A stretch of 6,521 bases of DNA from Syntrophaceae bacterium (GCA_003165115.1 PLSJ01000494.1:230-6750); one strand, 5' to 3'; positions 1 through 6,521 are shown, counted from the first letter of the stretch. Notes: a model not told the origin generated them from the sequence alone. Program-made: numbers and translations.

Positions 1-19
1 CCTTTTTATGAAGGGGAGG

Positions 20-41
20 CTCCGCGAGCTTGCTCGTGGAG
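20..41 (+). promoter_or_regulatory. 9-bp hairpin with CTTG loop in the leader
   Basis: Bases 20-28 (CTCCGCGAG) pair with 33-41 (CTCGTGGAG) around the loop CTTG. In RNA this gives nine continuous pairs, one of them G-U, closed by a CUUG tetraloop, a class known to be unusually stable. No T-run follows, so it does not look like an intrinsic terminator. It could be an mRNA stability or processing element ahead of the fusion gene. If an upstream reading frame extends through it, it may only be local coding sequence. Confidence 0.45.
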
Positions 42-56
42 GGGGCGCTGAGCCCC
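42..56 (+). promoter_or_regulatory. second GC-rich leader hairpin
   Basis: Bases 42-46 (GGGGC) pair with 52-56 (GCCCC) around the five-base loop GCTGA. It directly abuts the preceding hairpin, so the two could stack. It ends ten bases before the AAGGAG ribosome binding site and leaves that site unpaired. Its role is unknown; RNA stabilisation or tuning of translation are possibilities. Confidence 0.35.
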
Positions 57-65
57 AATGATAGC

Positions 66-71
66 AAGGAG
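66..71 (+). promoter_or_regulatory. ribosome binding site of the fusion gene
   Basis: AAGGAG lies four bases before ATG 76. It is the best Shine-Dalgarno match near the beginning of the reading frame and favours ATG 76 over the in-frame ATG 58, which has no comparable site. The spacing is slightly short but acceptable. Confidence 0.65.
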
Positions 72-75
72 ACGC

Positions 76-2022
76 ATGGCAGGCATTCTATTCAGCGCAT
101 GGCAGGGAGAAGTGGTGGACAACAGGGGCAAATCGGAGAACGATTACGCCGCCCCTGCGAGGCTCGCCATCCCCGAGGAATTCGCCCACGAGACGATAAG
201 GGCGTTCATGGGCTGGGACGGCCTGGTGCTCCGGGATGCAACCGTCGACGTGGTCGACATGTGCACGCGCTACATCGAGGCGGTCCAGAAGGAGTCGTGC
301 GGCAGGTGCGTCCCCTGCCGTGTGGGTACCCGCATCATCCTGGACGTGATGACGCGGATAAGCGAAGGGCAGGGAAGTGCGGCGGACCTCGAGAAGATCG
401 GGAACCTGGCCGCGTATATCAGGGATGGGTCGAAGTGCCAGATAGGGCAGACCGGCCTCAACCCGCTCCTGACCGCGCTCACCCATTTCAGACCGGCCTT
501 CGTGCGCGCCGTGGATGAAGGGGTGAAGGGCGGCGGCGCCCAATACCGCGTCTCCGTCACCGCGCCGTGCATGAGCGCCTGTCCCACGAAGCTGAAAATA
601 CCACGATATATAGAAGAGATCGCGGAAGAAATGCCGTCTGCCTCGCTCGCCACCATCAGGCAGGACACCTGCCTGGCGGGCACCCTCGGCCGGGTCTGCG
701 TGAGGCCCTGCGAGTCGAATTGCAGGCGGGCGAACATGGACGAGCCGATCTCGATCAAATACCTGAAGCGGTTTGCCGCGGACTACGAGCTGGATAAGCA
801 AAAAGAGCGGCCGGTCACAGGACCGCGGGAGACCGTCAAGAAGGTCGCCGTCCTGGGCGCGGGCCCCGCGGGGTTGTCTGTGGCCTACTACCTGAGCCAG
901 ATGGGCTACGGCGTCACGATATTCGAGCGATTGGCCGAGCCAGGGGGCATGGCGGCCGTGGGCATCCCCGACTACCGCCTCCCGAGGGCCATACTGGGCG
1001 GGGAGGTCGATCTCGTGAGCGATTTGGGCGTGGAGATCAGATACGGCACCGTGGTCGGCAAAGATGTGGCCTTCTCCACGTTAACAAAGGAATTCGACGC
1101 CATCTTTATCGGCGTGGGCGCTCACCAGAGCTCGCCCATGGGTGTCGAGGGCGAAGACAAGGGCTATGCCGGCTTCATTTCTGGCGTCAAGTACCTTCTC
1201 GACGTCAACATGGGTAAAGACCCTTATCCGCAGGGGAAAAAGGTGGTCGTGGTCGGCGGCGGGAACGTCGCCATGGACTGCGTGCGCTCCTCATTCCGGA
1301 TCGGGAAGCCCGACGTCAACCTCGTCTACAGAAGGACAAAGGCGGAGATGCCTGCCGACCCCGCCGAGATCCACGACGCAGAGGAAGAAGGCGTGAAGTT
1401 CCACTACCTCTGCAACCCGACCCGCATCATCGCGAAAGAGGGCAAGGTGGTTGCCGTCGAATGCATCAGGATGGAGCTGGGCGAGCCCGACAAAAGCGGC
1501 AGGAGAAGACCGGTGCCCGTGCCCGGCTCGGAGTTCATGATCGAGACGGACATCCTGATCCCCGCCATAGGCCAGGCAATCGACCTGTCGTTTCTGGACG
1601 AGAGCCTCGGGGTGCAGGTGACGAAGTGGCGCAGCGTACTGGTAGACCAGGAGACTTTCGAGACGTCCCGCCCCGGCGTATTTGCCGCCGGTGACTGCGA
1701 GACCGGGCCCGACGTATTGGTGCGCGCGTGCGGAAACGGGAAGAAGGCGGCCTATCGGATCGACCAGTACCTGCGGGGTGAGGAGCGCGTGCCTTCCGAG
1801 AAAGAGCGCTTCGACGACTTCTTCGCAAAGGTAAAGGTCTACCAAAAGGACGAGGACATAGGCGTAGCGGGCGGAGAAGTGAGGCCGCAGCTCCGCATGA
1901 TCGACCCCGAGGTGCGGAAATGGACCTTCGACGAGGTGGAGGAAGGGTTCCGGACGGACGAAGCGATCAAGGAAGCCATGAGGTGCCTGCGGTGCTGGCG
2001 CATCGGCATGGTGGCGGTGTGA
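76..2022 (+). CDS. NuoF C-terminal Fe-S domain fused to GltD-like NAD(P)H oxidoreductase (SfrB-like)
   Basis: Likely electron-input subunit, passing electrons from NAD(P)H through FAD and Fe-S clusters to NuoG; 648 residues from ATG 76. Residues 1-147 match only the end of NuoF: AFMGWDGLVLRD, then ESCGRCVPCRVG (C75, C78, C81) and C121, the four ligands of an N3-type [4Fe-4S] cluster, then HFRP. The NuoF FMN/NADH domain is absent. Residues 163-235 are a GltD/dihydropyrimidine-dehydrogenase-type cluster domain (C165, C169, C199, C208, C212, C216). Residues 255 on are the flavoprotein: FAD motif GAGPAG (261-266), second nucleotide motif GGGNVAMD (394-401), YRR (418-420), which in this family fits NADPH, and FAD motif AAGDC (537-541). 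The C-terminus carries RCLRC (C637, C640). SfrB of Geobacter is, from memory, the closest described relative; NADPH preference is inferred. It is followed ten bases later by nuoG. A plain glutamate synthase small subunit is unlikely given the NuoF part and context. Confidence 0.85.
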   Translation: MAGILFSAWQGEVVDNRGKSENDYAAPARLAIPEEFAHETIRAFMGWDGLVLRDATVDVVDMCTRYIEAVQKESCGRCVPCRVGTRIILDVMTRISEGQGSAADLEKIGNLAAYIRDGSKCQIGQTGLNPLLTALTHFRPAFVRAVDEGVKGGGAQYRVSVTAPCMSACPTKLKIPRYIEEIAEEMPSASLATIRQDTCLAGTLGRVCVRPCESNCRRANMDEPISIKYLKRFAADYELDKQKERPVTGPRETVKKVAVLGAGPAGLSVAYYLSQMGYGVTIFERLAEPGGMAAVGIPDYRLPRAILGGEVDLVSDLGVEIRYGTVVGKDVAFSTLTKEFDAIFIGVGAHQSSPMGVEGEDKGYAGFISGVKYLLDVNMGKDPYPQGKKVVVVGGGNVAMDCVRSSFRIGKPDVNLVYRRTKAEMPADPAEIHDAEEEGVKFHYLCNPTRIIAKEGKVVAVECIRMELGEPDKSGRRRPVPVPGSEFMIETDILIPAIGQAIDLSFLDESLGVQVTKWRSVLVDQETFETSRPGVFAAGDCETGPDVLVRACGNGKKAAYRIDQYLRGEERVPSEKERFDDFFAKVKVYQKDEDIGVAGGEVRPQLRMIDPEVRKWTFDEVEEGFRTDEAIKEAMRCLRCWRIGMVAV

Positions 2023-2032
2023 TGAGATTATA

Positions 2033-4405
2033 ATGGTACATTTGACGATAGACGGAAAACCGATCGAGACGAACGAAGGCAGGACGATCCTGGAAGCGGC
2101 CAGGGAATACGGGATCCATATCCCCACCCTCTGCTACCACGCGAACCTGCTCTCCATCGGCTCGTGCCGCATCTGCCTTGTCGAGGTGGAAGGGTACGCG
2201 AACCCCATGGTCTCATGCGCCACCGTGGCGCTTGAAGGCATGTCCGTCACCACCCGGTCTGAGAGACTTGCGTCGATGAGGCGCGATTACCTGAAGCTGA
2301 TCCTCGCCTATCATCCCCTCGACTGCCCCGTCTGCGACGCGGGTGGGGAATGCGACCTTCAGGACCTGGTCTTCGAGCACGCCATCGAGAAGGCCGACTA
2401 CACGGTAGCAAGGGAAGAGAGGATCGATACCTACGCGACACCGCTGATAAGGTACTTCGAAAACCGCTGCGTCCTTTGCCTGCGCTGCATCCGCGCGTGC
2501 AGGGAGGTATCGGGGCGAGGCGTGCTCGACCTCGTGGGGACCGGCATAGATGCCCGGATGGCGCCCACGAACGCGAAGAACTGCATCTCCTGCGGGGAAT
2601 GCCTTTCTGTCTGTCCCGTGGGCGCGCTCACCGAGAACCTGAGCCCCGTGAAGGCAAGGCTGTGGCAGGTAGAGCGCCATTTCACCACGTGTCCCCATTG
2701 CGGCTTCGGCTGCACCTTCGCCCTCGACGTGACGGCAGGCGGGTACGTCACGGACGTGATCCAGGACGTGAAAAACATGCCGAACCGCGGCTCGCTGTGC
2801 GTCATGGGCAGGTTCGGTTACGACTTCGTCAACCATGAGGCGCGCATTCATACCGCGACGAGCAAGGGGGCCGAGGTCACACTTGCCGACGCCGTCTCCG
2901 TTGCGGCCGAGCGCATGTCCGCCCTCGACAGGGAAGGGAAGACCCTGGGGTTTGTCGTCTCTCCAAGGGCCACGAACGAAGAGATATTCTTGCTCGGGGA
3001 GATCGCCGGCCGCCTCAAGAACGTCCTGTTCGCCACCTCCGGCTTCTACCATACGGGCAGGGTGATGACGGCGTACCAACGCACGGGCCTCTCCTACCCG
3101 TACGACTACGACCGGCTCCTCGATGCCGACCTGATCGTCGTGGCGGGGGCCAACCTGCTCTCGAATAACCATCTGCTGGGCGACAGGGTGCGGGACGCCT
3201 ACAAGCTGCGGGGCAGCAGGATCTTGGTGGTCGACCCCGGCCCGAACGCCCTTTCACCCATCGCGGACGCCCATCTGAAGGTCCTTCCCGGCAGCGACGG
3301 CGCCCTCTTCGACGCCCTGAGCGCGACCCTCGCGAAAGGCTCGACCGGCGAAGTGCCCGTTGCGGTCTGCGAGACGTGCGGCATCGCGCCGCCTGAGTTC
3401 GAGCGCGCAAGCAAGCTCGTCGGGCGGGCGGCCAACATCGCCGTCATCTTCGGCTCCGGGATATCCGCGTCCGATGAGAGCCTGACCGGCCTCCTCAAGT
3501 TCTGCGCCGCCTCCGGGGCGGACAAGAAGGGACTCGTCATGCCCGTGGCAAGGGCGGCCAACGCGGTCGGCGCTGCCTCCATCCTCGGCTCCACTGTCGC
3601 GCCGGATGAGCTTCTCGCAAACCCGGACGTCTCGGGCGTCTTCTTCTATGAGGAAGACCCCTTCCACTACATGAGCGCAGATCAGGTCACGGACCGCCTT
3701 CAGGGAAAGAAGTTCGTCCTCGTTGCCGATGCCCTTCCTTCCGCGGCCATGGGCCGCGCCGACCTCGTCGTGCCCACCGGCGTCTTCACCGAGAAAGAGG
3801 GGACGTTCTTCGCGGGCGACGGCGCCTTGAGAAGGCTCTCACAGGTGGTCGGCTGCGAGAGCACCGGGTATCCGGGGTTCGCCTTCCTTTCCGCGCTGCT
3901 CGTCAGCCTCGGCGGCGCGTCCTACGGCGCACCCCATGACGTGACCGCTCATTTGCGGGAAAAGGGCTTGATCCGCACCGTCAACGGCCGCGAAGAGATG
4001 GGCGCACGCGACACCGGAGCGCCTGTATCGGCCCCGCCACCCGGCAAGACCCCCCTGCCCCGCGGCGGCTACATTCTTATGGTGAGGGATGTCTTCAGCA
4101 ACCATCACCTGGCGGGCAGCGAGGTCTATTCGACAGGCGTATCGACCGTCTATCGCCATCCGGGCTATCCCGTCTCCGAAGACAAGCTCTTCATGTCGCC
4201 GGCCGACGCGGCGGTCATTGGCCTCGCGGAAGGCGACGTGGTCCGGGTCGCGTCGAAAAACGGGTCACTCCACAAGCCCCTCTCCATAAAAGAGGGCCTG
4301 AGACCCGGCGTGCTCGAATATATCGTGTTCAGGGACCGCACCGAGGTACTCGGCTTAATTCCGGCCCCGGCGAAATGGATCGAGGTAGAGGTGGCGAAAG
4401 GCTAA
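2033..4405 (+). CDS. nuoG: NADH-quinone oxidoreductase subunit G (SfrA/NuoG-like)
   Basis: Iron-sulfur wire of the complex I peripheral arm, carrying electrons from the input flavoprotein towards NuoI; 790 residues, near Thermus Nqo3 and shorter than E. coli NuoG. N-terminal [2Fe-2S] ligands are C34, C45, C48 and C62. H94, C98, C101 and C107 (HPLDCPVCDAGGEC) form the His-ligated N5-type site. C146, C149, C152, C156 and C184, C187, C190, C194 form two [4Fe-4S] clusters. C220, C223, C227 and C256 form an N7-type cluster at the start of a molybdopterin-oxidoreductase fold; a molybdopterin-binding-like domain ends the protein. The formate dehydrogenase relay Lys after the last cysteine is Met258, and I see no catalytic Cys or Sec, so the fold is probably structural. 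The Shine-Dalgarno is weak (GATGAG, overlapping the upstream stop), suggesting translational coupling. With the preceding gene it forms an SfrAB-like pair. Confidence 0.93.
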   Translation: MVHLTIDGKPIETNEGRTILEAAREYGIHIPTLCYHANLLSIGSCRICLVEVEGYANPMVSCATVALEGMSVTTRSERLASMRRDYLKLILAYHPLDCPVCDAGGECDLQDLVFEHAIEKADYTVAREERIDTYATPLIRYFENRCVLCLRCIRACREVSGRGVLDLVGTGIDARMAPTNAKNCISCGECLSVCPVGALTENLSPVKARLWQVERHFTTCPHCGFGCTFALDVTAGGYVTDVIQDVKNMPNRGSLCVMGRFGYDFVNHEARIHTATSKGAEVTLADAVSVAAERMSALDREGKTLGFVVSPRATNEEIFLLGEIAGRLKNVLFATSGFYHTGRVMTAYQRTGLSYPYDYDRLLDADLIVVAGANLLSNNHLLGDRVRDAYKLRGSRILVVDPGPNALSPIADAHLKVLPGSDGALFDALSATLAKGSTGEVPVAVCETCGIAPPEFERASKLVGRAANIAVIFGSGISASDESLTGLLKFCAASGADKKGLVMPVARAANAVGAASILGSTVAPDELLANPDVSGVFFYEEDPFHYMSADQVTDRLQGKKFVLVADALPSAAMGRADLVVPTGVFTEKEGTFFAGDGALRRLSQVVGCESTGYPGFAFLSALLVSLGGASYGAPHDVTAHLREKGLIRTVNGREEMGARDTGAPVSAPPPGKTPLPRGGYILMVRDVFSNHHLAGSEVYSTGVSTVYRHPGYPVSEDKLFMSPADAAVIGLAEGDVVRVASKNGSLHKPLSIKEGLRPGVLEYIVFRDRTEVLGLIPAPAKWIEVEVAKG

Positions 4406-4407
4406 AG

Positions 4408-5412
4408 ATGATGGATACCCTCTTTTTTCTCATAGAAGCCCTCGTCAAGACCATCGTCGTCATCGCGGTCGCCATGGGCTTTGTCGCCTACCTGACCCTG
4501 GCGGAGAGAAAGATACTGGGCAGGCTCCAGGTCCGGTTCGGGCCGAACAGGGTCGGTCCGTACGGGCTCCTCCAGCCTATCGCGGACGGCATAAAGTCCT
4601 TCACGAAGGAAGATATCATACCGGCCAACGCGGACAAACCACTCTTTGTCCTCGCGCCCATGATCGCCCTTTTCGCCGCCCTCTCCATGTTCGCGGTCAT
4701 CCCCTTCGGCGGCACGGTCCACCTCTTCGGACGCGCCGTCAAGCTGGTCATCGGGGATATCGATATAGGTCTGCTCTACGTCTTTGCCTTCGCCACCCTG
4801 GGAGAGTACGGCATCGTCCTGGGAGGATGGTCTTCGGGCAATAAATACGGCGTCCTCGGGTCTTTAAGGGCCGCAGCCCAGATGATCAGCTACGAGGTCG
4901 CCCTCGGCCTCATCTGTATGGGCACGATCGTCCTCGCGGGCTCCTTAAGGCTCACCGACATCGTCGAGGCGCAATCGCACATGTGGTTCGTAGTCTACCA
5001 GCCCCTCACGTTCCTCCTCTACCTGGTGGCGGGCCTCGCCGAGATCAACAGGACGCCCTTCGACATGCCGGAGGCGGAGAGCGAGCTGGCATGCGGCTTC
5101 AACATCGAGTACAGCAGCATGAAATTCGCCCTGTTCTTCATGGCGGAATATGCGCACATGGTAGTCATCGCGGCGCTCGCCACGACGCTTTTCCTGGGCG
5201 GCTGGCTCGGACCTTATTCCTCGTCGGTCCCCGGCCTCGGCCCCTTGTGGTTCTTTATCAAGGTGTGCGTGCTGGTGTTCTTTTTCATCTGGGAGAGGGG
5301 CACGTTCCCACGGCTCCGGTACGACCAGATCATGCAGTTCGGCTGGAAGGTGCTCTTCCCGCTCGCCCTGGCGAATACGGTCGTCACGGCGCTCGTGGTG
5401 GCATTGAGGTAG
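4408..5412 (+). CDS. nuoH: NADH-quinone oxidoreductase subunit H
   Basis: Membrane subunit that joins the peripheral arm to the membrane arm and forms much of the quinone chamber; 334 residues, normal for the family, with about eight hydrophobic membrane segments. Family signatures are intact: LAERKILGRLQVRFGPNRVG (31-50), LRAAAQMISYE (153-163), the acidic quinone-site loop NRTPFDMPEAESEL (214-227) followed by FNIEYS (231-236), and WERGTFPRLRYDQ (295-307). The frame is open from ATG 4375, inside nuoG, but that would add a hydrophilic 11-residue tail not expected in NuoH. ATG 4408 follows GAAAGG at 4396-4401 with good spacing and lies two bases after the nuoG stop. ATG 4411, the next codon, is an equally possible start. 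Confidence 0.95.
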   Translation: MMDTLFFLIEALVKTIVVIAVAMGFVAYLTLAERKILGRLQVRFGPNRVGPYGLLQPIADGIKSFTKEDIIPANADKPLFVLAPMIALFAALSMFAVIPFGGTVHLFGRAVKLVIGDIDIGLLYVFAFATLGEYGIVLGGWSSGNKYGVLGSLRAAAQMISYEVALGLICMGTIVLAGSLRLTDIVEAQSHMWFVVYQPLTFLLYLVAGLAEINRTPFDMPEAESELACGFNIEYSSMKFALFFMAEYAHMVVIAALATTLFLGGWLGPYSSSVPGLGPLWFFIKVCVLVFFFIWERGTFPRLRYDQIMQFGWKVLFPLALANTVVTALVVALR

Positions 5413-5420
5413 ATGAGCAT

Positions 5421-5834
5421 ATGATTATACCCCTTCTGAAAGGTCTTCGTCTGACGCTGTCGCGGTTCTTCTCGCGGCCCATCACGATCCAGTACCCGGA
5501 AGAGAAGCGCACGCCTCCGCCCCGGTGGAGGGGTATGCACTATTTCCGGGCTGACGACGCCGGCAATACCACCTGCGTTGCCTGCGGCCTCTGCGTCGCC
5601 GTCTGCCCCTCCCGGTGCATCTCCCTGGAGATAGGCGAGCGGGAGGACGGGCAGAGGTACCCCAGGCACTACGAGATAGACGAGTTGAGGTGCATTTTCT
5701 GCGGGTACTGCCAGGAGGCGTGTCCGGTCAACGCCATCAAGCTGGGGAGCGGCTACGAATACGTGAAGTACGACAGGTCAGATTTCATCCTGACCACGGA
5801 AAAGCTGCTCGCCATGTACGAGGGGAAGGAATGA
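5421..5834 (+). CDS. nuoI: NADH-quinone oxidoreductase subunit I (2[4Fe-4S] ferredoxin type)
   Basis: Carries the clusters N6a and N6b that link NuoG to the terminal cluster near quinone; 137 residues, somewhat shorter than E. coli NuoI (180). Ligands are C52, C55, C58, C62 ([12 protein letters not shown]) and C91, C94, C97, C101 ([12 protein letters not shown]), each set with the Cys-Pro ending typical of bacterial ferredoxin domains. C66 within CPSRCI is also usual in NuoI. The N-terminal 40 residues contain the amphipathic start that lies on the membrane arm, then [11 protein letters not shown] before the first cluster. ATG 5421 follows GAGGT at 5406-5410. The reading frame continues upstream inside nuoH, but those codons are a frame shadow. 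The stop overlaps the nuoJ start as ATGA, so the two are probably translationally coupled. Confidence 0.95.
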   Translation: MIIPLLKGLRLTLSRFFSRPITIQYPEEKRTPPPRWRGMHYFRADDAGNTTCVACGLCVAVCPSRCISLEIGEREDGQRYPRHYEIDELRCIFCGYCQEACPVNAIKLGSGYEYVKYDRSDFILTTEKLLAMYEGKE

Positions 5835-6364
5835 GCGACTTCGGTTTTATCACTCCCTTGTTCCAGTGGGCCGTTTTCCTCATCGCCGCCCTCATCGCGC
5901 TCTTCGGTGCGATCATGATGGTGACGCGGCGGAACCCTATCCATGGCGCCCTTTGGCTGATCGTGGCCTTTTTCTCCCTGGCCGTCATCTATTTGACTCT
6001 CAATGCACAGTTCATCGCGGTGGCCCAGGTCGTCGTCTACGCGGGCGCCATCATGATGCTCATCATCTTCGTCATCATGCTGATTCACGTGGAAACCGAA
6101 TTTCTCGTAAAGAGGAAGCTGTCCGGGCCGAAGATCATCGGCGCGTTCATCACGGTAATCCTCTTTCTGGAGGTCGCGGCGGCCGTCCTTTCCCTGGGAG
6201 GCAGGACAGCCGGGGCGACGACGGGGACGGCCCTGACGGGCAGCGTGGCCGAGGTGGGGAACGCCCTTTACGGAAAATACCTCTTCCCCTTCGAGATCGC
6301 CTCCATCCTGCTGTTGATCGGCATCGTCGGGGCCGTGGTGCTTGCCCGGCGGGGGAAGGATTAG
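5831..6364 (+). CDS. nuoJ: NADH-quinone oxidoreductase subunit J
   Basis: Small membrane subunit of complex I, next to NuoK, NuoA and NuoH, forming part of the ion path; 177 residues, close to the E. coli length (184). Five hydrophobic segments are visible at about residues 10-30, 38-57, 61-85, 101-122 and 151-172. The third contains [20 protein letters not shown] (61-80), the family's conserved kinked helix with its Tyr (Y70) and Gly-rich turn. The last contains [20 protein letters not shown], the usual NuoJ ending. The loop at 123-149 is Gly/Thr/Ala-rich and less conserved. ATG 5831 overlaps the nuoI stop as ATGA, with GAGGGG at 5820-5825 as the ribosome binding site. A longer upstream reading in this frame lies inside nuoI and is rejected. 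Confidence 0.94.
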   Translation: MSDFGFITPLFQWAVFLIAALIALFGAIMMVTRRNPIHGALWLIVAFFSLAVIYLTLNAQFIAVAQVVVYAGAIMMLIIFVIMLIHVETEFLVKRKLSGPKIIGAFITVILFLEVAAAVLSLGGRTAGATTGTALTGSVAEVGNALYGKYLFPFEIASILLLIGIVGAVVLARRGKD

Positions 6365-6372
6365 GAGAGCCT

Positions 6373-6521
6373 ATGCTGCACGGTATACCGACGAGCTACT
6401 ACTTCGCGCTTTCCGGCGCCCTTTTCACCATAGGGGCCGTCGGTGTCATCACCAGGCGGAACGCGATCATCGTTTTCATGTGCATCGAGCTCATGCTGAA
6501 CGCGGCCAACCTGAACTTCAT
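6373..6521 (+). CDS. nuoK: NADH-quinone oxidoreductase subunit K, 5' part
   Basis: Small antiporter-like membrane subunit of complex I; the first 49 codons are present and the gene runs off the right edge (the family is usually about 100 residues). The sequence opens [20 protein letters not shown], giving the first membrane helix, then [21 protein letters not shown]39 in that segment corresponds to the conserved proton-path Glu of NuoK helix 2 (E36 in E. coli), and the NAANLNF run after it is a family hallmark. AGGAG at 6363-6367, overlapping the nuoJ stop, is a strong ribosome binding site five bases before ATG 6373. Gene order J-K is that of standard nuo operons; nuoL, M and N are expected next but are not visible. 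Confidence 0.95.
   Translation, partial: MLHGIPTSYYFALSGALFTIGAVGVITRRNAIIVFMCIELMLNAANLNF

Larger units (their letters stand above)
2..61 (+). other. possible 3' tail or relic of an upstream gene
   Basis: From the left edge, one reading frame stays open and ends at TGA 59-61. It reads LFMKGRLRELARGGGAEPQ. The LREL...GG pattern loosely recalls the stretch of full-length NuoF that comes just before the part retained in the next gene. It could therefore be a decayed piece of a once longer NuoF, the end of an unrelated upstream gene, or chance. Other frames close at TGA 9-11 and TGA 49-51, so the true end of the upstream gene cannot be decided from this window. Confidence 0.2.

Noticed and set aside
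88..801. Long reverse-strand open frame opposite the start of the fusion gene
   Set aside because: It lies wholly opposite a gene with clear domain motifs. High-GC coding sequence commonly leaves such open frames, and the translation shows no recognisable domain.
76..2022. Reading the fusion as glutamate synthase small subunit (gltD)
   Set aside because: The flavoprotein half is GltD-like, but there is no large glutamate synthase gene nearby, and the N-terminal NuoF domain and operon position point to electron input for NuoG.
1291..2127. Reverse-strand open frame of 278 codons opposite the end of the fusion gene and start of nuoG
   Set aside because: It crosses the junction of two well-supported genes on the other strand, with His/Arg/Ala-rich low-information content and no family motif.
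2213..3172. Reverse-strand open frame of 319 codons opposite nuoG
   Set aside because: It mirrors conserved Fe-S motifs on the plus strand; no domain or ribosome binding site supports it.
2033..4405. Reading the NuoG gene as a formate dehydrogenase alpha subunit
   Set aside because: The N-terminal 2Fe-2S and N5-type motifs also occur in some formate dehydrogenases, but there is no visible catalytic Cys/Sec, the relay Lys is Met, and the genes that follow are nuoH to nuoK.
4983..5420. Long upstream extension of the nuoI frame
   Set aside because: It overlaps the conserved 3' half of nuoH, its translation is Arg/Gly/Pro-rich without motifs, and ATG 5421 gives the normal NuoI start.
1..6521. 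CRISPR arrays, tRNA or rRNA genes, insertion sequences, attachment sites
   Set aside because: No direct repeat series, cloverleaf-like element, transposase motif or terminal inverted repeats were seen; almost the whole window is coding.

Overview
The window is a run of closely packed, same-strand genes from a complex I (nuo) operon. In order they encode a NuoF/GltD-type fusion flavoprotein, NuoG, NuoH, NuoI, NuoJ and the first 49 codons of NuoK, which runs off the right edge. The high GC content, the gene packing and this unusual input subunit suggest an anaerobic, Desulfobacterota-like bacterium (Geobacter or Syntrophorhabdus type). That assignment rests on gene content and is not firm.

Layout: bases 1-75 hold no complete gene. 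They contain two adjacent hairpins, a ribosome binding site, and an open stretch in another frame that may be the tail, or a relic, of an upstream gene. Bases 76-2022 encode the fusion protein, 2033-4405 NuoG, 4408-5412 NuoH, 5421-5834 NuoI, 5831-6364 NuoJ and 6373-6521 the start of NuoK. Gaps between genes are 2-10 bases, and nuoI and nuoJ overlap by four bases, so one polycistronic mRNA is likely. No terminator or internal promoter is visible.

The most notable feature is the electron-input subunit. Standard NuoF binds FMN and NADH. Here only its C-terminal [4Fe-4S] (N3-type) domain remains, joined to a complete GltD-like FAD/NAD(P)H oxidoreductase with its own two-cluster cysteine domain. 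This resembles SfrB, the small subunit of the soluble NADPH-dependent reductase SfrAB of Geobacter sulfurreducens, whose partner SfrA is NuoG/formate-dehydrogenase-like. An SfrAB-like pair therefore sits directly before genes for complex I membrane and connecting subunits (H, I, J, K).

Inferred electron path: NAD(P)H, probably NADPH, to FAD in the GltD-like part, through its Fe-S clusters to the N3-type cluster, then the NuoG clusters, the two NuoI clusters, and quinone at the NuoH interface, with ion pumping by the membrane arm. The reverse direction, reducing NADP+ at the expense of membrane potential, is equally compatible with the sequence. NuoA-E lie outside the window, so it cannot be seen whether a conventional NuoE/NuoF also exists.
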